Assembly: GCF_900101755.1 (NCBI RefSeq)
Contig: NZ_FNAE01000012.1
Location: 32,536 to 96,535 of the forward strand
DNA length: 64,000 bases
Origin: Ectopseudomonas alcaliphila
Lineage (GTDB): Bacteria; Pseudomonadota; Gammaproteobacteria; Pseudomonadales; Pseudomonadaceae
Direction: 5' to 3'
The position numbers and the translations under genes are program-made. The notes beneath the pieces are model-generated. The model saw only the letters and a list, made by a program, of their open reading frames with translations. It was not told the origin of the DNA and ran no database searches. Positions 34,850 through 42,247 of this stretch are shown one piece after another; position 1 is the stretch's first letter; each line of letters begins with the position of its first letter.

Positions 34850-35623
34850 TTACCGGATTTCCACTTGCCCGGCCACGTGAGCCTGCGGCGCATACCTGGC
34901 GACGATACGCGCCAGCGTGCCATCGGCCTGCAAGGAACGGATGGCAGCATTGAATGCGTCGAGCCGCCCTGCCAAGTCTCGATGCAGGCGCAAGCGCAAC
35001 TGAGAGCGATTGATTGTCGGCCCCTCTTCTACCTGCCAACGAGGCGCCTGCTGTTGCGCGTCTTCATGCCGTAGAAAGCGCCACTCCAGGCGATCCAGAA
35101 TACCGGCCTCGCTACGCCCCTGCGCGACCAGATAGATCAGTGCCCGAGCATCAGCGCCATCGTTGCGCTGGAAATACTCGCTGCCGGCATAGCCGTAACC
35201 GCGCACAGTGGCGATCGAGCGACCGCGCAGATCCTCCAGACGCTGATAGGGGAAGCCCCTACCCGGTGCGAAGATCAGCATCTCCTCGGTCTCCAGCACC
35301 GGCACAGTCCAAAGTGACACGTCCACCTGTTCGCCATGGCTACGCCAGCTTTTGCTTACGCAACATTCGATCTGCAGCTGGCCCTCACGAAAAAGCTTCT
35401 GCGTGCGCAGTGGCGGCAGCGGATGACTGGCTTGCAATTGCTCTGGCAAGCGCTCATCCAGCGCGAGCATGAACTCATGGAAGATACCGCTGACACGCTG
35501 ATCCTCGACTATCCAGTAAGGCGCCCAGCTCTCGTTGGTCACGGCATAGGTCAGGGTCTTGGCCTGAACAGCAGGCGCAAGTAGCAGACTGGCAACAAGC
35601 CCTCTGCACAATACGTTGATCAC
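34850..35623 (-). CDS. Periplasmic solute-binding protein-like, family 3
   Basis: The product of about 257 residues is an exported protein with the fold of extracellular solute-binding family 3: a signal peptide ending ASLLLAPAVQA, then TYAVTNESWAPYWIVEDQ, and EDLRGRSIATVRGYGYAGSE at the domain hinge. No permease or ATPase gene is adjacent, so it may be an orphan sensor or binding protein. GTG 35623 is preferred because the GGAGG sequence is spaced correctly for it, while ATG 35638 overlaps that sequence. The ligand cannot be told. Confidence 0.8.
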   Translation of the reverse strand: MINVLCRGLVASLLLAPAVQAKTLTYAVTNESWAPYWIVEDQRVSGIFHEFMLALDERLPEQLQASHPLPPLRTQKLFREGQLQIECCVSKSWRSHGEQVDVSLWTVPVLETEEMLIFAPGRGFPYQRLEDLRGRSIATVRGYGYAGSEYFQRNDGADARALIYLVAQGRSEAGILDRLEWRFLRHEDAQQQAPRWQVEEGPTINRSQLRLRLHRDLAGRLDAFNAAIRSLQADGTLARIVARYAPQAHVAGQVEIR

Positions 35624-35797
35624 ACCCCCTCCCGGCATTGCACTGCCCCCAACACTTTATATACGCCACACCCAGCGCTCTTGATGACAGCTGACGATTC
35701 TAGCTGCAACGACGCAATCAAAGCCGGATGCCACTAGCGCCGCCATTGGCCGTAAGTAGATGGACGCAGCAACAGCCAATCACAACACTAACGTCGA

Positions 35798-35826
35798 TTG
35801 ACCGGCGCAATGCGCATCCCTATACT
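35798..35826 (+). promoter_or_regulatory. Sigma-70 promoter of tRNA-Leu
   Basis: TTGACC and TATACT are separated by exactly 17 bases and followed by a GC-rich discriminator typical of stringently controlled stable-RNA promoters. The mature tRNA begins 13 bases after the -10 element. Confidence 0.85.
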
Positions 35827-35839
35827 GCGCCGCCATCGT

Positions 35840-35924
35840 GCCCCGGTGGCGGAATCGGTAGACGCGGCGGATTCAAAATCCGTTTTCGAAAGGAGTGGGA
35901 GTTCGAGTCTCCCCCGGGGCACCA
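35840..35924 (+). tRNA. tRNA-Leu (anticodon CAA)
   Basis: The 85-base sequence folds as a class II tRNA. The acceptor stem GCCCCGG pairs with CCGGGGC, followed by the encoded CCA end. The anticodon loop is TTCAAAA with anticodon CAA on the stem GCGGA/TCCGT, a long variable arm follows, and the T loop is TTCGAGT. It reads UUG codons. Promoter and terminator flank it, so it is a single-gene unit. Confidence 0.96.
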
Positions 35925-35932
35925 CGATTCGA

Positions 35933-35965
35933 AGCCCGCAAGACATTGGTCTTGCGGGCTTTTTC
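35933..35965 (+). terminator. Rho-independent terminator of tRNA-Leu
   Basis: The perfect 12-bp stem AGCCCGCAAGAC/GTCTTGCGGGCT with a four-base loop is followed by TTTTT, nine bases after the tRNA. Confidence 0.95.
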
Positions 35966-36073
35966 GTATCCGCTCGAACAACCCAGGCAATTGTTGCAAG
36001 CATGTTGCCGACGAACTTTTCCGGCACCTCGGCAAGCCCCGCAAAACCTGGCCGGCGACCTTGCTGGCGGGGG

Positions 36074-36103
36074 TTGGCAATTGCGCAAAAGTTAGCGTAG
36101 AGT
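36074..36103 (+). promoter_or_regulatory. Candidate cold-shock gene promoter
   Basis: TTGGCA and TAGAGT with an 18-base spacer would start transcription near 36110 and leave a leader of about 150 bases before the cold-shock ATG at 36261. A long leader is usual for cspA-type genes. Between the tRNA terminator (35965) and this promoter I see nothing else. Confidence 0.5.
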
Positions 36104-36260
36104 GATCGAACTGTTTGCATGGGTCGCAGTGAATCGTGACTCTGGTGCAGCAGATCATCTAGATCCGCTACATCCCGCTCGACTTCTATTACTCCTTGCA
36201 ACCAGTCTCAGCCCTCTATACTTGGAGGCTGTCATCAACTCTAGTTTCAAGGAAAAAGAC

Positions 36261-36473
36261 ATGTCGAATCGTCAGAACGGTACCGTCAAGTGGTTTAACG
36301 ACGAGAAAGGTTTTGGTTTTATCACTCCAGAAAGCGGTCCGGATCTGTTCGTGCACTTCCGCGCGATCGAAGGTAACGGCTTCAAGAGCCTGAAAGAAGG
36401 CCAGAAAGTCAGCTTCGTAGCTGTGCAAGGTCAAAAAGGCATGCAGGCTGACCAGGTTCAAGTCCTGGGCTGA
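36261..36473 (+). CDS. Cold-shock protein, CspA family
   Basis: The 70-residue product is a single cold-shock (OB-fold) domain with the RNP1 motif KGFGFITPE and the RNP2 motif DLFVHFRAI; family members melt RNA secondary structure. ATG 36261 (SNRQNGTVKWFNDEKGFGF) follows AAGGA. The frame is open upstream to 36102 but that part is the untranslated leader. A perfect terminator follows directly. Confidence 0.96.
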   Translation: MSNRQNGTVKWFNDEKGFGFITPESGPDLFVHFRAIEGNGFKSLKEGQKVSFVAVQGQKGMQADQVQVLG

Positions 36474-36490
36474 TAGCCGCTGCTTTGAAG

Positions 36491-36520
36491 AACCCCTGAT
36501 ATCTATCAGGGGTTTTTTTT
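36491..36520 (+). terminator. Rho-independent terminator of the cold-shock gene
   Basis: AACCCCTGA/TCAGGGGTT is followed by eight T residues, 17 bases after the stop. Confidence 0.95.
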
Positions 36521-36641
36521 GCCTGGCATTCCTGCAACCCGCCCTTCGCACAGCCAGGTTACAGATCGCCCACGCGCATTCTTATACCCACGGCAAAGTC
36601 GCGGTTAGAATGGCGCGCACTTTAGTCTCAGCGAGCCCATC

Positions 36642-37139
36642 ATGCCGAAACACCAGTTACGCCCGCAGGGAGACTTCCCCACTGCCGGGCTGATTCGTCG
36701 CCTGGCGGCCCTCTTCTACGATTTCCTGCTCTGCGTGGCACTGATCATGGTGGTCACCCTGATCTATCAGCAGGGCATTCTGCGCCTGATTCACGGCGGC
36801 GATGCACTGATGGCCATGTCCGAGGCCGGCGCCCTGGATCATGACCCGATTCTTGCCAGCCTGGTGCTGCTGTCGCTGTTCGCCTTCTTCGCCAAGTTCT
36901 GGACTCATAACGGCCAGACGCTGGGCATGCAGGCCTGGGGGCTGCGCATCCAGAACGCCGACGGCAGCGCCATCGACCTGTGGCAGGCATTGCTGCGTTT
37001 CGTGGTCGCCATCGGCTCCTGGCTGTTCGCTGGACTGGGTTTTCTCTGGCTACTGTGGGACAAGCAGAGCCGCACCTGGCACGACATCTACTCCGACAGT
37101 CGTGTGGTGCAACTGCCGAAGAACATTCACAAGAAGTAG
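36642..37139 (+). CDS. RDD-family membrane protein
   Basis: The 165-residue product carries the RDD signature in TAGLIRRLAALFYDFLLCVA (an Arg early, a conserved Asp in helix 1) and three or four membrane helices, including LASLVLLSLFAFFAKFWTHN. The motif GQTLGMQAWGLRIQNADG and the terminal KQSRTWHDIYSDSRVV are typical of the family. RDD proteins are poorly characterised; some are linked to ion transport. A bidirectional terminator separates it from convergent lptG. Confidence 0.9.
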   Translation: MPKHQLRPQGDFPTAGLIRRLAALFYDFLLCVALIMVVTLIYQQGILRLIHGGDALMAMSEAGALDHDPILASLVLLSLFAFFAKFWTHNGQTLGMQAWGLRIQNADGSAIDLWQALLRFVVAIGSWLFAGLGFLWLLWDKQSRTWHDIYSDSRVVQLPKNIHKK

Positions 37140-37153
37140 CCCAGCGCAGATAC

Positions 37154-37183
37154 AAAAAAGCCGGTTCATGGAACCGGCTTTTT
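37154..37183. terminator. Bidirectional terminator between RDD gene and lptG
   Basis: AAGCCGGTTC/GAACCGGCTT is flanked by A6 on the left and T5 on the right, so both convergent genes can use it. Confidence 0.93.
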
Positions 37184-37199
37184 CATGCCCCTGATCGAC

Positions 37200-38264
37200 T
37201 CAGCCAGCCCGACGTAGCAGCCACACACCGGCCAGCGCACAGATACCAGCCGGCACCAGCACCGCCAGCAGCGGCGAGAAACCGAACACCAGACTCGATG
37301 GCCCCAGCAGGTCCTGGGCGATACGGAAGATGAAGCCCACCAGCACGCCAGTGAATACGCGCTGGCCCAGAGTCACCGAGCGCAACGGGCCGAAGATGAA
37401 GGAAATCGCCATCAATACCAGGGCACCGGTCACCAGGGGTTGCAACACCTTGGTCCAGAACGCCAACCAGTACCGGGCATTGTTCAGGCCCTGCTCACTC
37501 AGGTAGTGAATGTACTGCCACAACCCAGTGACCGACAGCGCCTCTGGCTCCATCACCACGGTGCCGAGCAGCTCCGGATTGAGTTCGATCTCCCAGCGCT
37601 CTTCACGCTGGTTGACCACTTCGGAGTGATCTTCATGCAGCAGCGTGGTCTGTACGTTGCGCAGCATCCAGTGGTTATCACGATATTCGGCGCGACGGGC
37701 AAAACTGGACGACAGCAGACGGCGCTCGCCATCGAAGCGATAACGCGTTACCCCAAGCAGAACGCCATTGGGCTGCACCGCGTTGATGTGCACATACTCC
37801 TGACCCTGACGGTGCCACATGCCACGCTTGGAACTCTGCGCCGCACCGCCACCCTGAGCCAGAGCACGATCCGCCTGCGCCTGGTTTTCGGTCAGCGGAG
37901 CAACGTATTCACCGATCAGAATGCCGGCCAGCATCAGCACCAGCATAGGCTTCATCACCGCCCAGACGATCCGCCCGATGGACACCCCAGCAGCGCGCAT
38001 GATGGTCAGTTCGCTGTTGCTGGCCAGCGTGCCGAGGCCGATCAGGCAGCCGATCAGCGCCGCCATCGGCAGCATCTCGTAGGCACGCCGCGGCGCGGTC
38101 AGCAATACGTACCACAGCGCCTGACCAAGACCGTAATCGCCCTTGTTCAGATCGCCCAGTTCGTCAATGAAAGCGAACAGCATCGCCAGGCCGAGAATGA
38201 TGCCCAGCACCGCCAGAATGGCGAAGAACACCTGGGTACCGATGTAGCGATCCAACTTAGCCAT
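37200..38264 (-). CDS. lptG: LPS export permease LptG
   Basis: LptG is one of the two membrane subunits of the LptB2FG ABC transporter that extracts lipopolysaccharide from the inner membrane. The 354-residue product has helices at both ends flanking a periplasmic beta-jellyroll domain; LDRYIGTQVFFAILAVLGII and LTIMRAAGVSIGRIVWAVMK are typical. ATG 38264 is used, which overlaps the lptF stop by eight bases, so the genes are translationally coupled. Confidence 0.96.
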   Translation of the reverse strand: MAKLDRYIGTQVFFAILAVLGIILGLAMLFAFIDELGDLNKGDYGLGQALWYVLLTAPRRAYEMLPMAALIGCLIGLGTLASNSELTIMRAAGVSIGRIVWAVMKPMLVLMLAGILIGEYVAPLTENQAQADRALAQGGGAAQSSKRGMWHRQGQEYVHINAVQPNGVLLGVTRYRFDGERRLLSSSFARRAEYRDNHWMLRNVQTTLLHEDHSEVVNQREERWEIELNPELLGTVVMEPEALSVTGLWQYIHYLSEQGLNNARYWLAFWTKVLQPLVTGALVLMAISFIFGPLRSVTLGQRVFTGVLVGFIFRIAQDLLGPSSLVFGFSPLLAVLVPAGICALAGVWLLRRAG

Positions 38265-39381
38265 GAGCCACCTCCGACACCGGCGCACGACGACTGGCCC
38301 ACCACAGACTCAGACGCTCCCAATACAGCAACAACATGCCGATGGCGAAGAAGATGCCATGCACCCACCACAACCCCAGCGCCGCCGGCAGACGCCCCTT
38401 GTCCAGCGCGCCACGAGCGGCGATCAACAGGCCCAGGTAGGCCATATAGAGGAAGATCGCTGGCAACAGCTTGAGGAAGCGGCCCTGACGCGGATTGACC
38501 TTCGACAGCGGCACCGCCAGCAGGGTGACGATGAACACCAGCAATGGCAGTGACAAGCGCCATTGCAACTCGGCCTGCATGCGCGGATCACTGCTACCGA
38601 ACAGCTCACGCGTCGGCGTCGCTTCGCGCTCACTGGCTTCGATCGCGACTTCAGGCTTGGGCAGCAGCACGCCGTAGGTGTCGTACTGGATGGCACGATA
38701 ATCGGCCTCCCCCGGTTCGCCGTCATAGCGATAGCCGTTTTCCAGAATCAGATAGCGACTGCCATCTTCCTGAATTTCCTGACGACCACTCTCGGCTACC
38801 AGCACGGTAATGCCACGCTCCGAGGTGCCATCAGTGGAGAAGCGTTTTTCCGACATGAACACGCCGCGCAGCTCGCTGCGATCAGGCGACAGCTCCTGCG
38901 AATAGGTCACCCGCGAGCCATCGCGTAGCGACTGGAAACGCCCCGGCACCAGGGTATCGAGTTCGGTCAGGGCATCCTGCTCGTTGAGGATGCGCGCCAC
39001 GCTGGCCACGCCCTGCGGTGCCAGGCCAAGGCTCAGCCAGCCGACCAGTAGTGCAACGATCAGCGCCGGCGCCATGCTGTAGACGGTGAGGCGCTGCGGA
39101 CTGACGCCAGTGGCCGACAGCACGGTCATCTCACTGTCCAGGTACAGGCGCCCATAGGCCAGCAGGAAACCGAGGAACAGGCCCAGCGGCAGGATCAGTT
39201 GCAGGAAACCGGGAATCCGGTAACCCATGATCAGAAACAGCACGCCAGGATCGAGCACACCCTGCGCGGCCTGAGCCAGGTATTTGATGAAACGACCGCT
39301 CATGATGATCACCAGCAGCACGGCACTCACCGCACTGAGGGTCACCAGCACTTCGCGGGACAGATAACGGAAGACGATCAA
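38257..39381 (-). CDS. lptF: LPS export permease LptF
   Basis: LptF pairs with LptG in LPS transport from the inner membrane to the LptA bridge. The 374-residue product has the same architecture: MIVFRYLSREVLVTLSAVSA at the N terminus, YGRLYLDSEMTVLSATGVSP as the coupling-helix region, and C-terminal helices around FLKLLPAIFLYMAYLGLLIA. The start is TTG 39381; no ATG lies closer and the family N terminus begins here. It is divergent from pepA. Confidence 0.95.
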   Translation of the reverse strand: MIVFRYLSREVLVTLSAVSAVLLVIIMSGRFIKYLAQAAQGVLDPGVLFLIMGYRIPGFLQLILPLGLFLGFLLAYGRLYLDSEMTVLSATGVSPQRLTVYSMAPALIVALLVGWLSLGLAPQGVASVARILNEQDALTELDTLVPGRFQSLRDGSRVTYSQELSPDRSELRGVFMSEKRFSTDGTSERGITVLVAESGRQEIQEDGSRYLILENGYRYDGEPGEADYRAIQYDTYGVLLPKPEVAIEASEREATPTRELFGSSDPRMQAELQWRLSLPLLVFIVTLLAVPLSKVNPRQGRFLKLLPAIFLYMAYLGLLIAARGALDKGRLPAALGLWWVHGIFFAIGMLLLYWERLSLWWASRRAPVSEVAHG

Positions 39382-39524
39382 ACCGGACGCTCCAGGGTTG
39401 TCAGGCTCAGGCGCGAGCGCTCACACTAGCCGCACCTACTTGCCGGCCCACCTCAGGGTGGACCCTCGAAAAATGGCGGCCATTATCCGTCAAACCCGAC
39501 TCTTTGTCTTGGGGACAGCTCACT

Positions 39525-41012
39525 ATGGAATTCCTCGTCAAAAGCACACGCCCGGAAACCCTGAAAACCGCCACCCTGGTCGTCGCCATCGGCGAAGGCC
39601 GCAAACTGGGTGACGCCGCCAAGGCCGTCGACCAGGCCAGCAACGGCGCGCTGACTGCCGTGCTCAAGCGTGGCGACATCGCTGGCAAGCCGGGCCAGAC
39701 CCTGCTGCTGCACAGCCTGCCGGGGCTCAAGGCCGAGCGCGTCCTGCTGGTGGGCTGCGGCAAGGGCGACCTATCCGACCGTCAACTGCGCAAGTTGGTT
39801 GCAAGCGTGCATGGCGTGCTCAAAGGCCTGGGCGGCAGCGATGCCCTGCTCGCGCTGGGTGAACTCAAGGTCAAGGGTCGCGACACCTACAGCAAGACCC
39901 GCCTGATCGTGGAAACCCTGGCCGACGGCAGCTACCTGTTCGAGCAGTTCAAGAGCCAGAAGGCCGACCCACGCGCCTTGAAGAAAATCACCCTGGTCGT
40001 CGACAAAGCCGAGCTGGCCGCTGCCGAACGCGGCGTGCAGCACGGCCGCGCCATCGCCAGCGGCGTCGCCTTCACCAAGGACCTGGGCAACCTGCCACCG
40101 AACCTCTGCCACCCCAGCTACCTGGCCGAAGAGGCCAAAACCCTGGGCAAGGCGTACAAGAACCTCAAGGTCGAGATCCTCGACGAGAAGAAGCTCAAGG
40201 AGCTCGGCGCCGGCGCCTTCCTCGCCGTGGCTCAGGGTAGCGAGCAGCCGCCACGGATGATCGTCATGCACTATCAGGGCGGCAAGAAGGATGAAAAACC
40301 CTTCGCTCTGGTCGGCAAGGGCATCACCTTCGACACCGGCGGCATCAGCATCAAGCCTGCCGCCGGCATGGACGAGATGAAATACGACATGTGCGGCGCC
40401 GCCAGCGTATTCGGGACCCTCAAGGCCGTACTGGAACTGCAACTGCCGATCAACCTGGTATGCCTGCTGGCCTGCGCTGAGAACATGCCCAGCGGTCGCG
40501 CCACCCGCCCCGGTGACATCGTCACCACCATGAGCGGGCAGACCGTGGAGATTCTCAACACCGACGCCGAAGGCCGCCTGGTGCTGTGCGACACCCTGAC
40601 CTACGCCGAGCGCTTCAAGCCGCAGGCAGTGATCGACATCGCCACCCTCACCGGCGCCTGCATCGTCGCCCTGGGCAGCAATGTCTCCGGTCTGATGGGC
40701 AACAACGACACGCTGATCAAGCAGATCCTCAAGGCCGGTGAAAGCGCCGACGACCGCGCCTGGCAACTGCCGCTGTACGACGAGTACCAGGAGCAGCTGG
40801 ACAGCCCCTTCGCCGACATCGCCAATATCGGCGGGCCGAAGGCCGGTACCATCACCGCCGGCTGCTTCCTGTCGCGTTTTGCCAAGAACTTCCACTGGGC
40901 GCACCTGGATATCGCCGGCACCGCCTGGATCAGCGGTGGCAAGGACAAAGGCGGCACCGGCCGCCCGGTACCGATGCTGACCCAGTACCTGCTGGATCGC
41001 GCCAAGGTCTGA
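39525..41012 (+). CDS. pepA: Leucyl aminopeptidase PepA
   Basis: PepA is a hexameric M17 zinc/manganese aminopeptidase; in some bacteria it also binds DNA as a transcription and recombination factor. The M17 signature NTDAEGRLVL and the metal-binding GKGITFDTGGISIKPAAGMD are visible in the C-terminal catalytic domain. I use ATG 39525 (EFLVKSTRPETLKTATLVVA, 495 residues). It heads the pepA-holC-(unknown)-valS series and is divergent from lptF. Confidence 0.97.
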   Translation: MEFLVKSTRPETLKTATLVVAIGEGRKLGDAAKAVDQASNGALTAVLKRGDIAGKPGQTLLLHSLPGLKAERVLLVGCGKGDLSDRQLRKLVASVHGVLKGLGGSDALLALGELKVKGRDTYSKTRLIVETLADGSYLFEQFKSQKADPRALKKITLVVDKAELAAAERGVQHGRAIASGVAFTKDLGNLPPNLCHPSYLAEEAKTLGKAYKNLKVEILDEKKLKELGAGAFLAVAQGSEQPPRMIVMHYQGGKKDEKPFALVGKGITFDTGGISIKPAAGMDEMKYDMCGAASVFGTLKAVLELQLPINLVCLLACAENMPSGRATRPGDIVTTMSGQTVEILNTDAEGRLVLCDTLTYAERFKPQAVIDIATLTGACIVALGSNVSGLMGNNDTLIKQILKAGESADDRAWQLPLYDEYQEQLDSPFADIANIGGPKAGTITAGCFLSRFAKNFHWAHLDIAGTAWISGGKDKGGTGRPVPMLTQYLLDRAKV

Positions 41013-41035
41013 TCCAGCATCCGGGCCATGCCCTT

Positions 41036-41094
41036 GTAGGAGCGGCTTCAGCCGCAATAATTCGCGATGAAATCGCGGATGAATCCGCTCCTAC
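41036..41094. repeat. REP-type inverted repeat between pepA and holC
   Basis: GTAGGAGCGGCTTCAGCCGC at the left is partly complementary to GCGGATGAATCCGCTCCTAC at the right, with a small TTCGCGATGAAATCGCGG hairpin between. It may stabilise the upstream pepA message. Confidence 0.85.
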
Positions 41095-41132
41095 AACATC
41101 CAGCCCATTACCCTCCAACCGTTGAAAACCAG

Positions 41133-41552
41133 ATGCCCAGAATCGAGTTCTACGTCCTCTCCTCCACTGACGCCGAAGGTCGCCTGCGCGCCGCCTGCCA
41201 ACTGGCGCTCAAGGCCTGGAGCGCCGGCCTGCCGGTGTTCGTTCGCGGCAGTGACGAGGTGCAGTGTGGCAAGCTCGACGAACTGCTATGGACGTTCAAG
41301 GCCGAACGCTTCGTGCCCCATGACCTGCACCATGAGGCGCCACTGTCACCCGTGGTGCTGGGCATCGACGAAGTACCCAGTGCCGAGCAGGGCGTACTGA
41401 TCAACCTCGGCAGCAGCCTGTCACCGCATGTCGAGCGCTTTTCCCGCATCATCGAGATCGTCAATCAGCAGCCCGAATTACTGGACGCCTGTCGCGAGAA
41501 TTTCCGCACCTATCGCCAGCGCGGGTATGATCCGCAACGCGTCGAACTTTAG
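41133..41552 (+). CDS. holC: DNA polymerase III chi subunit
   Basis: HolC (chi) links the clamp loader to SSB through the psi subunit. The 139-residue product shows the family pattern RIEFYVLSSTDAEGRLRAAC, DELLWTFKAERFVPHDLHHE and NLGSSLSPHVERFSRIIEIV. I use ATG 41133; the open frame upstream lies in the REP element. The position between pepA and valS is the conserved gammaproteobacterial location. Confidence 0.95.
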   Translation: MPRIEFYVLSSTDAEGRLRAACQLALKAWSAGLPVFVRGSDEVQCGKLDELLWTFKAERFVPHDLHHEAPLSPVVLGIDEVPSAEQGVLINLGSSLSPHVERFSRIIEIVNQQPELLDACRENFRTYRQRGYDPQRVEL

Positions 41553-41612
41553 TGTCCGTGCACGCTCACAACACAAGTCACTCCAGCCCTTTTTCTCGCT
41601 GCACCGATAATC

Positions 41613-42047
41613 ATGGACACTCCAAAGCCGCCACAGAAACCTGCTCAGTTGCTGCATGACCTGGAGTCGATACGCGAACTGCTGGGTGATGACAGCCTTG
41701 AGCCGCCGCTGCTGATCGACTCGCTAGACCCGGACAGCATTCCCGTGCTTTCCGATATCGTCAGCGCGCCGCCTGGTCCGCCGCCGCCCTTCCACACCAC
41801 GGCGCCAGCCAAACCGCCTGCTGCTCCGCAGCCTATGGCAGCGCCAGTGCCGAGCCCGCTGCGCGAGCGCATCGAGCCGCGCCTGCACGACAGCGCACGC
41901 GATCTGCAGCACCTGAATGGCGAGCTGCGTGCCGCTGCGCAACTGATCCTGCAGGACGTGATCGACGACTTCGTGCCGCAGATCGAGGCCGAGCTCAAGC
42001 GCCGCCTCGAAGCCCGCCTGCCGCGCCTGCTGCCGCCGCGCAAGTAG
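41613..42047 (+). CDS. Proline-rich protein of unknown function between holC and valS
   Basis: The 144-residue product is not recognised. Residues 1-50 are acidic with KPAQLLHDLESIRELLGDDS and IDSLDPDSIPVLSDIV. Residues 50-85 are Pro/Ala-rich and probably disordered. The C-terminal part (about 85-144) looks helical and amphipathic (AAQLILQDVIDDFVPQIEAE, then an Arg/Leu tail). Location between holC and valS suggests co-transcription; a chromosome-replication link is only a guess from position. Confidence 0.75.
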   Translation: MDTPKPPQKPAQLLHDLESIRELLGDDSLEPPLLIDSLDPDSIPVLSDIVSAPPGPPPPFHTTAPAKPPAAPQPMAAPVPSPLRERIEPRLHDSARDLQHLNGELRAAAQLILQDVIDDFVPQIEAELKRRLEARLPRLLPPRK

Positions 42048-42247
42048 ACCAAGCCACCACCTGAGCCGTGGGAGCACCGCCCCGGGGCGAATGCCTGACA
42101 CCAAAGATCAAACGCTTCGCCCGAGGCGGGGCGCCTGCAAAACTGATCGCTGGTCTGCCAGCTTGCAGCTCGAGGCTTATGGCTTGGCGCTCAGAAGCGG
42201 TATACTTGCCGGCTTTTCCGATCAGCCGTCAAAGGGTCCCGCCGCGC

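Noticed and set aside
35788..36201. Frames of over 100 codons covering the tRNA-Leu and cold-shock leader
   Set aside because: They run through the tRNA gene and its terminator and show no protein-like pattern.
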